Below are positions 32,396 to 44,939 of a stretch of 64,000 nt of DNA, in pieces (position 1 is the first letter of the stretch; the number at the start of each line of letters is the position of its first letter). A program made the position numbers and the translations under genes. The stretch is from positions 434,001-498,000 of the forward strand of contig JAVHJL010000001.1 in the NCBI GenBank assembly GCA_036971715.1, given 5' to 3'. Under the pieces are notes generated by a model. That model was not told the origin of the DNA. It saw only the letters and a list, made by a program, of their open reading frames with translations, and did no database searches. The stretch is from Arthrobotrys musiformis (lineage: Eukaryota > Ascomycota > Orbiliomycetes > Orbiliales > Orbiliaceae).

Positions 32396-32791
32396 CTAAA
32401 GGCCTTGGTTGGCTGTCATGGCCTCATAAACTGCTTGTTTCTTGGCATCCATCATCATTCGTTCTAGCTCTGGAAGTGGCGCTATCCAGCCACCCTGATT
32501 GGCGTCGACATAGTGCCTCAAGGCGTGTTCCACTTCCTGGTTAAAACGTTCGGTTTGGCCGTCTGCTTGTGGGTTGAAAGCCGTTGTGGTGAGACATCTT
32601 ATCTCTGGCTTGGCCAGTTTGAATAGCTCCTTCCACAGCTCACTGGTGAATCTAGGGTCTCGATCTGAAATTAAAACCACAGGGTAACTCCAGGCGGGGT
32701 ATCCGTAGAAGTGGTACTTCAATCGCTGTGAAATAAACTTTATCTGCTTGATAGTACATAACGTAGAAGTCACCCATTCTATCGAATTCAA
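32396..32791 (-). pseudogene. Relic of a Ty3/Gypsy-type retrotransposon integrase
   Basis: An open frame of about 130 codons carries the end of a retroviral-type integrase core: VLISDRDPRFTSELWKELF (second catalytic Asp) and TAFNPQADGQTERFNQEVE (catalytic Glu region), then HYVDANQGGWIAPLPELE. The first catalytic Asp region is degraded. I see no reverse transcriptase, RNase H, protease, chromodomain or flanking LTRs, so this is a fragment of a dead element in a gene-poor island. Confidence 0.8.
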
Positions 32792-35700
32792 TATAATGTA
32801 TTTGCTTGCTCCCCTTGGGCAAAGGTATCCGCTTGCCCTCGCATAAAATTGCGGTATTTTCTCTGATGTCAGCGATCATCTAGAAAGTATGGGTCATAGG
32901 ACAGGGTAAGGTATGCCGCCAACATAATCGGAAACCGCCCTAATCGCAGATCTGGGGGTTCTGGGGACTCCGCGTGTGTATGTGGCCTGCACCCTTGCTT
33001 CGCTCGTAAATTCATGAATAGTGCTGTTCTCATTTAATTGCTCAGCTCTGAGTTGTATATATGTAAAAGGTTCTTCATCCATATATAAATAATGAGCGAG
33101 GACTAGCTAGGGTATTCATGCTCGAAGGCAAAACCGGATCTAATATTTTAGTTCTACCCGCATCATCATCCCACCTGCGTATTCTTTCCTACCTGCTCCA
33201 TAGCGAAGCGGAAATGAAAGGGAATAACGGTTTAACGCGCTGCTCCTGCATTTACTGCGTCGAGCCATTTGTCGAGGAGGATGGTTACCCGTCATCTCTC
33301 TTCATGAGGCCCCAATTCTCGCGAGATCTAGGTATGAGACCAGGTCTAATATCATATCGCTTCCGTAGTGCGTGTGAGATCCCATCCACCATCTACCAGT
33401 TTTCCCGAAGCGATATGTCTATATATATATATATATGCGTCTAGCAAATTTATTGACCAAGAAGATCGAAAGTCGGATTGATCTCCTTATGATTTGCTTG
33501 CCAGCTGTTTTTGGTTTTATATTGTAGCTGCATCAAATTGCGTGTAAACACCCATATGGCAGTATAGACATTGTTGAAATGATTTCCCCCTATCTGGCGT
33601 ATATAAATTATTCGCGGGGAGTATCGCCATAATATATAAAAAAGGGCCCGTGTTGATATTCACATACAAATTGTCGACATGTCGATATATCTTGTCGTTA
33701 CATCATCGTCTCGAACGACACTAGCTCCGGACATAAAACTGCATCAACACTCCATTACCGCTGTTATTTGTCTCACGTTTTCCCAGAGAGAATATATATT
33801 AAGAAAGGGTGTAGTATATATATATGAAGCCGTGTTTCTGCAGTAGGGAGTGGTTTTCATGGTTAGCCTGTAGATCGTGAAAACCGTCGACATCATGAGA
33901 AGCCAGGCCAATGACCCGTATCTCCATCGTAGTGGCTGGGAGTGGTTGACCAAGCGTATATGATTTGTGGTGCTGGCCTGTAACCATAAATTCTGGGATT
34001 CTTCTAGAAGGTTGGGGTGCTCTCATAGAGCGAGACATGTTGGTGTTCAAAGCCCCTTTGTTACCCCTCTCTAGGACTCTGTGTTGGTATGTGAGAAGTA
34101 TTTGCATATTCGATATATGAGGATCGCCTTATATATAGTAGAGTAGATATATTGTTTTGTAACACGTACGCAGACATACGAGGAGCCGTAGGGTCTAGGC
34201 CAACATGCAAGCAATATGCGCACGCTGAAAAAGCCACGATCCCGAGGCCTTGGTGGCCGTGAAGTTTTAATCATCTGGCAGACTGTGTCTATCGGGATTA
34301 GTTGCTAGTTGGTGTAGATATAATGACTATCGGTTTTGATAATATAGAGAATATGGACCCGCTCTGGCCTCATACTCAGGCCCCAACTTGCTCCTTTCAT
34401 GGCGTTGACGGTTTGACCGCGTGGTTATTAATATTAATATATTATTTTTTTTAGCCGCTAGAAATATATATTAAGTCGGTGCATATAATTACGACGGTCG
34501 TCGATACCTTGCGAGGTAGGGAGTATTAGATGCTTTCGGAAATGCGGTTGTTGAAACATCCACAGTCTTTTTCAGTGGACTCCTTGACTGATCCAAGAGG
34601 GTCGGTGTTTCACCGTACCACCTGGCTGTGGATATCCCGTGCGTTCGGTTATTTCCGTTCAAATTAATGTGGGGAAGATTAAGGACCCATGATGTCATAC
34701 TTGAGGTGAAGTTGTAAGTTAAGTTGCCAACATTCCCCCCCTTTTGTCTTGGTTGGGAGATCGTGAGCAGTAGCAGCGTGGAGCTTCACGGGGATATGAA
34801 AAGCTGTAAAATGACGCCTTGTAGATGATAGTTGTAAGTTGTGAAAGGGGGTGGAAAGTGGAGGTTGACGTTTAATATGGCAGATCTGCCAGGAGTTGGT
34901 GTTTGTTGGAGAATCACCTGGCACAGCGTAGAAGCGTAGTCTCGAGACTAAGCTAAGCTCCGTAGATGCCAGAAGGGCCGAGCTGAGAAAAACGCCAAGA
35001 AAACCAACATTGTCACTTTGAAACCATCGGCTTTGTCTCCCAAATGGCAATCTGCGCTACACAATCAATTGAATCTTCAAATCATGTATTTACGGCAAAG
35101 TGAGTCGGTCAGATGATAATGCAAGCCATACCGACGCTTTGTCGCCTCAACAGATTCTCTAACCCGGTCAAGATACCTCCCAGCCTTGGAGCCTTGAAAC
35201 GAATGATCGCAGGCACAATCTGCAGGAACTTGCATCTACCCCCTGCGAAAGTGGCATGATTAGTGCGCTCCTTCGAGCTGCTTGTTCGGATGATTCGGCA
35301 GCTAGGAGGGGAACTCTACCCCATGAGCACAGAAGGTGTAACTATGCATCTGCCAGCTTTACCAGCTGTCCTTGTGTAGCACCATGCCATGCATAGCAGC
35401 GAATGCCTGTGAATCTGGGGGATAGAGCAACAAAGACATCCGCTGACGACAGCTTTGCATGTTTGTCCAGCAAAAGTCGCCACGGAGTACAGGCATAAAG
35501 TTTTTTTTTCCCTTTCACGAATCCCCTCGCCCTGCTTCAATGCAATCTCTCTGAGACCAATTGAGCGGTAGTCGTTTCGAGTGTCTATGGGTGTTCCTGG
35601 AGCTGGTTCGGTTCTCAAAGTGGAGAACTGACCCTTGCAGTTAGCCTTCCCTTGGCAGTACCACAAAATCTCGGGCGCCCAGAAGCCCTTCGGTCATCAT

Positions 35701-36610
35701 GCATAATGCAAGCAATCCAAGCACGTTTTCCCCCCAGGACTGTTTGTGGGGTCTCGTCGACGAACGTGCGAAAGCTAGCCACGGATAGCTAGTACTTTCC
35801 AAGTCCCGTCAGCCGGTTGTCACTCAAGCCAAGGGTTCCTGGGAGGGCAGAGACAGCAGAAGCGACTAGACAGCTTCAGGAACCGAATTTGGCGATCTGG
35901 TCAAAGACGTCTTTATGGCTGGAGAAACCCGCTCGCTTCACCCAAAGCACCGGTCATGCTTCTACCCATTACCAAAGTTTGCTCCAGCGGCGTTACGTCG
36001 AAACTGGCCCTGTGAGTTTCGTGAAGGATCACCCCCCCTCGCTAGCTTGCGGCAGACAATGCTGCTACCCGGAGTAGGATATAAAAAGCATCAGTCAATG
36101 CCATCGGGAGGCTACGCAATTGCCTCCCCACGCGAAAGATCGACCATTCATCCAAAAAAGAGCTCGAGAGGGATATAACAAAAGAAAAAATATCCCCACC
36201 AGAACCCTGCCAATCCACTGCCCGTGCGTCCCCTCTGCGCTGTCCGAGAGTCTACCGGGGGGGACCTCAGACTGGATTTGGTGATCTGGCAGAATATTTC
36301 GTTTTTGAATTGAAAAAAAAAAAAAAAAAGTTCTTTTTAAAGGTCGCCGCCGTCTGCGCGGATTAATATCTGAACATTCTCCCCTCACTTAACTTTCATC
36401 TTCACCTGGCCGGGCCAACCTTTACTGCCTCTTTTGTGTAAATCTCTCATTCAATCACATCACCTATTTTTAAGCTTTGATTTTGAGTTTTTAAGCTTTA
36501 CAAGAAACCGCATAAACAACACTTCCAAGCTCCACCAAGCTTAGCTTCTACCAAGCTCCCCAAAGCTACAATTGACTCAGACAAAGCATCACATTCAAAC
36601 CACCGAAAAT
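32792..36610. other. Gene-poor island, possible further transposon debris and the GNAT2 promoter
   Basis: The first part (to about 34.5 kb) is AT-rich with (TA)n tracts (33419-33437). The second part (34.7-36.3 kb) is GC-richer with short, overlapping open frames on both strands, none recognisable. A run of about 17 A ends near 36329. Just upstream of the GNAT start, AAGCTT/CAAGCTC elements recur (36470-36570), probably in the 5' leader. Confidence 0.45.
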
Positions 36611-37231
36611 ATGCCATTCGAATCCACCACTCCGTTCATTCGGCGGGGCACATTCAAGGACCCCGTCTTCGAGGAGTCCATGTCCGTCCGCGTGGAGGTC
36701 TTCGTTAACGAACAGGGCGTCCCCGCCGAAAACGAAAGGGACGAATACGACGAGAACTCAATCCACTGGGTAACATATGCTTCGATCCCGTCTGTATCAA
36801 ACAACAGCAATCACGACAGGCACGCCGTCGATGGCATATCCCCCGAAAACGAACTGAGCCAAAATCGAACACCCGTTGGCACAATCCGTCTCATCCCGCC
36901 CATGGTTTCCAAGAAATCCTACGTCCTTCTCGGCAGATTGGCCGTTTTGAAGCCGTTTCGAAAATTAGGGTTAGCAAGATTGTTGGTTGAAGAGGCGCTT
37001 CGGTATGCCGCCAGCGAAGGATCGGCTGGTGGGTTTGATTTACCAGGGGAGGGAATCAAATGGGATGGAAAGTGTTATGTCCACGCCCAGACAGACGTCC
37101 AGGGTTGGTGGGCTAATAATGGGTTCTACCGGGACGATGACGCGGGAGAATGGGATGAGGAAGGGATTATGCATGTTGGTATGTGGAAAGATGTTGCATT
37201 GGAGCGACGGAGGAGCATCATCAACCTCTAA
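36611..37231 (+). CDS. GNAT-family acetyltransferase (ElaA/YjcF-like)
   Basis: A predicted acyl-CoA N-acyltransferase of 206 residues from the ATG at 36611; the open frame upstream starts with TTG. The N-terminal signature VRVEVFVNEQGVPAENERDE followed by DENSIHWV is typical of the ElaA/YjcF subgroup. VGTIRLIPP and YVLLGRLAVLKPFRKLGLARLLVEEAL form the acetyl-CoA binding motif (RKLGLA). VHAQTDVQGWWANNGFYRD is the C-terminal block. A polar loop of about 30 residues (NNSNHDRHAVDG onward) before the central strands is an insertion. Substrate unknown. No intron. Confidence 0.87.
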   Translation: MPFESTTPFIRRGTFKDPVFEESMSVRVEVFVNEQGVPAENERDEYDENSIHWVTYASIPSVSNNSNHDRHAVDGISPENELSQNRTPVGTIRLIPPMVSKKSYVLLGRLAVLKPFRKLGLARLLVEEALRYAASEGSAGGFDLPGEGIKWDGKCYVHAQTDVQGWWANNGFYRDDDAGEWDEEGIMHVGMWKDVALERRRSIINL

Positions 37232-38142
37232 AATCAACGTTGGTTCTAAATTACTTGTTGGCTACACGGACAGCACGACAGGGTGTGTCTACGTAGCTTA
37301 AAACCGCGGCCGCGGAGATACGGCGAACATCATAGTTAATGGCTAAGATGTGATCAGAAGACAGAATTGTATATGAAAATCACTGAAACAGACGGCGTTG
37401 GGTCTTCTGAAAAAAAAGGGGAAAAGCATTTGTGGTTGTACTTTAACTTTTTCTTACGACTTTGGCATGGCATCGGCGTCATGAATACGTTTATGAAGAT
37501 AAAAGCAATGTAAAAGGGGCTCGGGGAAACTAATTGCACCGAGACTACGATAGTAGTGGGAAAGTGGAGCTCGAACTTTAGAATACTGTGTCTATTTGCT
37601 CGCAGCGAGGCGTGACACTGACAACACTATAGAACCATGGAGCCATCTGTGTTATATCGTCAGCCTCGCGCGATCGAGAGCATGCGGGTGTAATATGGAT
37701 CCATATTGAAGACTGCAAAAACACCCGACTGTAACTTGACCAATCAGGCTCTCTGCCCTACATATGTATATATTCCAACTCAATTCATCTTTCGCCTAAA
37801 AGGATATCCGGATTGCCAATGCCTGTGGGAGTACTGCCGGGTAATACAGGGTTTGCCATCCAGTATAGAGATCTAGATCTATCCTCAAACCTCGGATACT
37901 TTTAAAATATCTTCTCCAAAGTACTTTTTTATAAACGAAGGATTGCTTTACTATCTAGACTAAACTGTGGGTTTACTATCTCAGAATCAATATTTTTTCA
38001 GGGATGTAGATGGAAAAGCCAAGGGCCTTTGAAAATGTAACTCATCCACCCCACTCGCTTCTGCACGTTTGTAATTTGGGTCGTTTGGCGGACGAGATTA
38101 GCCCCAGTATCAATAGCAGTATCGGCCCAGTATCTCCCAAAG
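37232..38142. other. Spacer between convergent GNAT2 and P450 genes
   Basis: 3' untranslated and intergenic DNA; no gene is supported. Confidence 0.5.
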
Positions 38143-40018
38143 TTAGTATGTAAGTTCGAGTTTGCCGCCTTTTGGGGTACTAATAATCCTCCCTACCACT
38201 CTCATACTCTCATCAGTGCACGAATCCGCGAGTCTCGCTTCCCCACAGTATTTGAGCATCATGGCAGTGCAAAGACGAATCTCAGCCAGTCCTACATGCT
38301 GGCCTATGCACACTGTTGAATAGCGGTAGTTAGAAAGAGAATTAAAATATGCTGCAAGGATTGGAACTGGTGAAAAACCTCTGGCTCCTCCACCGAAAGT
38401 TAGTATGGCGGATTCCATCTCTTTGGTAGCATTAAGCCATCTCTCAGGTCTGAATCTGTTAAATATGAACGTTGAAGCTTCAGCTTACGTCCTTTTTGAA
38501 GGGAAAAAAAGGAAAGGAGGAAAGAAACAATAAAGAAGAGAAGTTTAGAACGAAAAATGAAAATAAAGACAAGCCTTACTCGTGCGGGTCGGTAAAAATA
38601 TTTGGGTCCCTGTGCAGGGTGTAAGCATGCACGAAGCATTCTGTCCCTGCGGGAATGAAATATTGGCCGAGGACCCGTCCACCTTTAGGGACGACGCGGG
38701 GTAGTCCAAATTGCGTGGTTGCATAAAGTCGAAGAACTTCCTGAAGTACCGCTTTAAGGTAAGGCAACTTTTGGAGATTTTCGTCTGTAACCCCGTCATC
38801 TCTATCACCTTCAGTCCATCCGATTGATTCCAACTCTGCTACTAATTTCTGCTTAACACCAGGGCATCGATAGATAGCCCATACAAGATAGGCTCCTACG
38901 AGTCCGGTTGTATCGGTCCCTGCAATAATAAACATCATTGCCTCAATGCCTAACCGCTTCAGGTCCCATTTGTATTTGGCATTAGGGTTATCGAGGTCAT
39001 TGAGAACAGGTGAGAAGAGACTTGGCCGGGCGCTGCCGTCCTTCCCTGTCAGCTCATGCTTGTGGTCCAGAAGAGCTTGGGCACCGTATTCAAATATCAC
39101 AGTCTCGCTGTCGAAAACCCACTTGATTGTAGGATGTGGGATGGAGGCAATGAGAGGGCTGATGTATTTAAGAAGGGGGATCTGGGACTGCACCGCGGCC
39201 AATGCAAGCACATCGACGCAGGCACGAACAAGTTTATTTTCCTACGAAATTCATGGAATTCATTCCCCTTAGTATCAAAAAGCTACGTTGAATTCAACTA
39301 TCTTTTATAGATTTACTCACGGTTTCATTGTCCAACATCCCAAAGTCGTGCCCAAAGCACAAGGCCCCAACGGTATCGGCGGCCATAAAATGCAACCATG
39401 TCTTAATATCTACAACCTCTCCATCCCGGAGGCGTCTCCCAACCTTCTTAAAGCATGTTTCTGCCTTTTGGCGTATTATCGGTTCAAGGAGACTCAAGTT
39501 TGACTTCGAAAACGAAGGGCCGAATGCTTTTCGCACAAGTTTATATTTGTGGATATCCGTCATCGTCAATATGTTTTCACTTCTCATGGAGCTTTCATAC
39601 CATGGGCTTTTCTTGTATATATCAGTCGGGGAATGGATCTTCTTGACGGAATCCAGGTCCGATACCATTATACTGGTCGGGGAGATGCGCAAGTAAGGCC
39701 CTTTTTGTTGAGATAACCATGATCATTAGATTTTGGAGAGACACGGATGGAATACGCATATAATATTCTTGAACGACCCTCACCGTATTTCTGATGCAGT
39801 CGGTCCCAAGTCTGGATCGCGTCACCCCTTATGCATATTGCAAAAAAGTAAAGGGGGGATATCGCCGCATACCACGGCCCTGGGACTTTGGACAGAGGTG
39901 AGAAGTATAGTTGATATATCGAATATGCCAAGGAGTACGATATCATGAGTACAGCCGAGGCGCTGAACCATTGTTCAATACCGATTTCAAAGGTCTTAAT
40001 GTAATCCAAGAGTGCCAT
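38143..40018 (-). CDS. Cytochrome P450 monooxygenase
   Basis: A microsomal P450 of 507 residues. Exons on the minus strand are 40018-39784, 39700-39321, 39241-38580, 38455-38379 and 38312-38143. The N-terminal anchor contains SASAVLMISYSLAYSIYQLY and the proline hinge KVPGPWYA. All hallmarks are present: I-helix AGTDTT (about 312-317), K-helix ExxR as EVLR (about 373-376), FRPERW (about 427-432), and the heme-binding loop FGGGARVCIG with Cys ligand at about 453. The last intron splits the heme loop between FGGGAR and VCIG. The gene is single rather than inside an obvious secondary-metabolite cluster, so the substrate is unknown. Both flanks are gene-poor. Confidence 0.9.
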
Positions 40019-41621
40019 AGCGCTGGGAGGGTATCCGCGTCGGAAGGTAGATATAAATTAGAAAGATTACGCGTATACGGTTCCAAAATCCTTCGAAGAG
40101 CGTATCAACGTTGAGGATTTGATCTAGCGTACGCACGCATACGGCCGCACAATAAGGCTGTGATTATAAGGTATTTATACGCCTATTCACATTATAATCG
40201 AGGCAGGCCTGGACTTTCGGTATCCGCTATCCCTCGTGCTGAACCCAGCCGATAAAGGCTGCAAAGATGCAAAGGCGGCATTAATATTCTTCACAAATTC
40301 GGCTTAGGATATATTCCTCGAACAATTTTCGCAACCGCGCTTGGCCATATTAAATTATGTATCGTAGGTTAAACTTAGGGTCCAAGTTCGACAAAAATCG
40401 CTAGATTGCATTTCCAATTTTCAGATCTGCAACCGATCGATCAGACGAGCACTGTCAGCATTCTATGAAACTGATGCATATGCACACTTGCATACCATAT
40501 CTGTATACAGGTAGGCTGAATTGGCGTACATAAGTATTGAACTTGGATCTAAAAATCTGGCCCGCGGTCGGGAAGGAATGGAGCTGATGCAGACTTTTGC
40601 GCTGGAAGTATGCCGGCTGGTGCAATAACTTGGCGCCGGCAAGATGTATTAACTTTGGGTGCGCATGACGATATCGATACGTATGTACGTACATCTATCT
40701 TTTCCCCTTGAGCATGCTACTATACCGACCCCAAAACGTGTTGTTTCCGCTAGAAGGTTCTACGGGTTTCCTTCTTTTTATGCCTTATCAGTATTGCCAT
40801 GCGTATCTGTGTTATAACGTTATCGCGTGGAATGTTGCAAGTCTAGTTGATGGAATGTGCTACTGCATATGTTCCTAGGAACAAGGTGAATTTAAAGTTT
40901 TACCCGCAGTAGCTAGGCTAACAGGGTCTTAAGATACTGTGGAATTCTGGGGGGTGAAGTTAGCAGCTTCAGAATACTGTTTTTCTAAAGACATGGAATT
41001 TTTGACAGCACATTGCATTTTACTATCTATTTTATCCTTTTTGGATACACAAAAGAAGTGTTGTATTCCGCACAATTGGTGGAGAAATGCAACATTTCAA
41101 GTAGACTTAGCTGAGGCCTATAAATCTATACCGCCAGTGTACCCGCCAATGCAACGTCTCAATTGAAATTGAGCTCAACTGCATGATCCAGACGGCGTGA
41201 TATCCAGCCTCCCACAGGTCTACAAGATCATAGTTTTGCCAGAGTAGGACGATATATATTTCCATCCATGTTTATAAACGCATGCCATGAGTCAGTGTAG
41301 GGCACTCAAAGAGCCCAGCCCGAAAGCGGGTACGCGGTGTAAGGCCAGCGGTAGTTTTCCAACTTTCGAGCGAGATATTTTCTCGCGTTCGAATATTTCT
41401 AGATATCCACGCACATGTAAGGTCTCGCCTTAAACGACATGCGGCTATACTAAGAAGAGGCCGGCGTGGGATTCATATGGTTCCACGAGTATCCAAAATC
41501 CCCAATTCTATATCGATATATCTGAAATCCAAATACGACACAAACGAGGTATTCAATTAGATATAAAATACCCTGATACGGCCGGTCGTAAATCTATAGA
41601 CCTAAGGAATTCCTGGAAGTT
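40019..41621. other. Divergent spacer between P450 and the secreted-protein gene
   Basis: About 1.6 kb with no supported gene. An open frame at 40939-41166 does not begin with ATG and is not recognised. Confidence 0.45.
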
Positions 41622-44517
41622 ATGCCGGTGCTGTGGCTGTTAACATCCCTTCACCTGGGCGCTATTCTGATATCAGCGGTCTCAGCCCAGGATGCAGTAT
41701 TCGTCGATGCAACCTTTCCCGCAGTCTCAAGTCCTAATCACGGGAAGGTACTAAGATGTGAGCCCCCCTGTAGCTAGCTCTCTCACATTAATGAATATAT
41801 CTAGCACCAAAAAAAAAGGGAAATCTAACCCAAAAAAACCAGTATGCTACCCCGTCGAAGCCGACACAAATGACGTCTTCATGGCCGAAACAACCGACGA
41901 CCTAGCCTGCGAAGACTACGGTGGCGGAGACCACTGGGAATTCGTCCGCGAGCCCACCCCGGCCTCCGAGAGAATATCAAGGAACAACGTCCCCGCATTT
42001 GAATTCCCGACTGCATTCGATTATTTCTCCCTCGAGGCCCCGGATGGACGGGCTGTATACTTTGATTCAACCCCTGACGCCTTGGAAGGTGCCGAGAAGC
42101 TGGTACTGGGCGATTTGGGCGAGCCGAAACGATACTCGAAGGCGATGTAAGATTCCCACCTGCATGCATAAAACTTAGGACAAAAGAACATTGTGCTAAC
42201 AAGAGATATTGTGTAGTTTCACAACCGGGCATCGTAAGCGCCTCCCCCGTTATGGAAACCAAAGAGGCCGCGTTTTCCCCGGTGACAACCTCCAATTCAT
42301 CGGTTCAAACGCCAGAGCCGTAGGATATTATAGACTATTTAGTACGTCAAGCCCCATAGCCTATCAAGTCTACCAAAATCAAAATAACCTCCAGCTAACA
42401 TGTCATTTCATAGCCTCTCAAAGACAATTAAACGTAGACGGCTCCTTCGCCCTTCTAGTCACAATTAACGCACCAAACGAAGACGTCGTCCTCCTGACCG
42501 CCGCCGGTGAGGAAGAGGCACCAGAATTAAACCCAGAAACATGGATCGAGCGTCAAGAGAAAGATACAAACTTCCAGGCCATCGGGGCTGGTAATACTAT
42601 CCCCTCCACGGAGAAAGTATACCCCAGCGAAGATAATAGCTTTAACCGCGCGACGAGCCGTATCACGGAGGCTAGGACAGGTCGTGGGGGTACCGCAGCC
42701 GCAAATAATCCAATTATTACGGAACCAGAGCCGGCAAATAATATAATCACCACAGAGTTCATAGAAGAGTACCAGCCTTACGAGGAATCCTCCTCTTCAA
42801 ACCTTTTTGCCGAGTCACCGCGGCAGGCTATAGAAGAGGACGTAATAGTTACAGCCCAAGAGCCTGTCCTAGCCCGAGAAGACTCTGCAAGCTCGCGGAA
42901 CTCCCTCCTCGAGGGTGCCGAAGCTATCTCCGATGAAGAACTCATAAATATCGTATCAACCAAAGGTGACGCAGGGATCGGAGAAATTGGTGGTAGAACC
43001 ACTCAGAGCCCGGTTATTATCACACCGGACGCCGAACATGACGAAATCGCTGCAGCTATCGAAGAAGTTCAAAGGTCGCAAGATCGCTCAGTGGGGTATA
43101 ACCAAGATATCAGTGACGCTGAATTCAGTGGTTTCTTCCCTAATATCCCCAAAGACGTTAAATCGAGCAGAAGCTTTGGCCCTGCTGTTGTCCAACCTGG
43201 CGAAGAGGACGAACTAATAGCCGACCCATATGATGCTGATATCAGAGCCATCAGCGGTGGCAATACCTACGTTGAAGATCTTACACCGAGCGTAGATGCA
43301 GGTGTCATCGGGGTTAGCAGAGGCCAACAGTCCATAATCTACCCTCCAGGCCAACAAGCGGTAGCCGAACAACCCTTCGGAACTGAAGGACTCGAAGACG
43401 GCTCGCCTGAGCTTGCGCAGTGGAATGTGGATGTGAACGCCATCGAAGAAGACGAGTCAGTATTGAGCCATCCACCAGGACTGGGAGACCTACCTCGTGA
43501 GAGATCATTCGATGAAATCGCCCGACAGATCGGTGCTTCTACCGTATCCGACGGCGCAGATGCAAACGAAGGGGCTGCAGAGATAATCGGAGTAGAGGAA
43601 TCAATTATCGATCCACCGCTCCGCCAGCTTCCGCGCTCATCTGGTATGGACGAGCCGTTGCGATTGCTTCAAGAACTGGGTCTTAGCAACCCCGATATTG
43701 ATGCAGATGCGCAAGCATTCTTCGAGTCCCCGAGGAGATTCTTGAATCAAGAGCCTTCCATGCGCGATGAGGGTGCCCTCCCATACGATCTGAAGCCAAG
43801 AAGATGGGGCCAGACGTTAACTGGGACTGGCACAGACTCTATCCCCGTTATCGTTCCTTTGAGCACACGTATAACCCCCCCAAAGATACACTATCTAGAG
43901 TGAGGTTGTGTAACTAATCAAACCTCCACACAGGAAATCGTGATCAACAGGATCCCTGGATCCCGGAGGTGCCATCAATCGACTCAACATCTCGCTCGAG
44001 GCTTAGCTTGAGCTCAGGTGCCTTCATGAACCAGCCTCTAGTCGCGCCAGCAGGGCGGAAGCCACTGCGATTAGGAAACAACGCTTACCAACCAACAGCC
44101 CATGCAGCGGACGAGCAGGCACAGCCGCAATTATCAAATCAACCTGAAACAACCGCCATCGATACTGGAGAAGAGATGCCAGCTCAAATATTGGCCCCAC
44201 TCCTCGAAGCCGATGAACCCACTCTGAATGAACCTGAGGAAGAAAAGGTACAGACCGTCAGCGAGATCTCCCAAGAGGTCGTTGATGATGAGGGAGAATG
44301 GAACGTTGTCGGTCGACGAACCCGGCCTCGAAGGCGAGGAGGGCGAGGGGGCCAGACCAACCAAGCCGAGTCAACTCGACCAACCGAGCGAGAACCCGAC
44401 TTTTGGGAGAGGATAGCTGATACTCCGGCGCGCCTCTCACGGAACCGTGGCAATGGTGCTGGATGGAGCCAAAACTTCGGACCTAATGGTCAAGGTGGTA
44501 GGCGAAATTACGAATAA
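41622..44517 (+). CDS. Large secreted acidic protein of unknown function
   Basis: I do not recognise a family. Exons 41622-41757, 41843-42146, 42217-43868 and 43934-44517 give 891 residues in continuous frame. The start MPVLWLLTSLHLGAILISAVSA is a clear signal peptide. A head of about 200 residues follows (CYPVEADTNDVFMAETTDDLACEDYGG; later AVYFDSTPDALEG, GDNLQFIGSNARAVGYYRLF, LQLTCHF). A long low-complexity region then runs from about 225, rich in Glu, Asp, Ser and Ile, and the tail turns basic (GRRTRPRRRGGRGGQ). The first intron (GTGAGC donor, TCTAAC branch site) was chosen because it joins the signal peptide to the rest in frame. A last intron at 43869-43933 joins the tail. No membrane anchor. 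Confidence 0.75.
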
Positions 44518-44939
44518 CCGTCCCATATGCACACGCAGGGTCACGTCCTTGGAGGTGATGTGTTTACTGTTTTAAATTTTATGAGAATCTTTATCGTTGA
44601 GAAGAATAAAATGCAATGTTTTAACCTTGATCCTCTAAACCTCCTGTCCACTAAGAATAAATGATCGTATAAAGTATCCTACACGAAGGGTAATAATAAG
44701 AAAAGGGCAGAAGCGGTATAAAAACAGACCGAGCGAAAGCAAAGGAAAGAGCTAGGCGATGATGGGGAATAAAAAGGAGAGATGCAAGAATAATGAGCAA
44801 TGTAGAATATAAACAATTATGCCGACCGGAAAGTTATACTACCCGATGGCAATCCACTCCCGCCGTTCCATGCTTTTCTCTTGGTGTACATAATTTCAAG
44901 CAAAATAAATAAAACGTCCTACTTAACACACCGTTTCGT
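44518..44939. other. Spacer between the secreted-protein gene and SEC63 (convergent)
   Basis: 3' untranslated regions only. Confidence 0.55.

Noticed and set aside
32894..33082. Possible extension of the retroelement relic on the minus strand
   Set aside because: The frame (YIQLRAEQLNEN and onward) does not resemble reverse transcriptase, RNase H or the integrase zinc finger.
40939..41166. 75-codon frame between P450 and the secreted-protein gene
   Set aside because: Starts with GTG and matches nothing; possibly debris but not supportable.
41692..41747. Alternative first exon for the large secreted protein using the ATG at 41692
   Set aside because: It is also in phase with a different splice, but it discards a textbook signal peptide; the model starting at 41622 with a GTGAGC donor and TCTAAC branch site is better.
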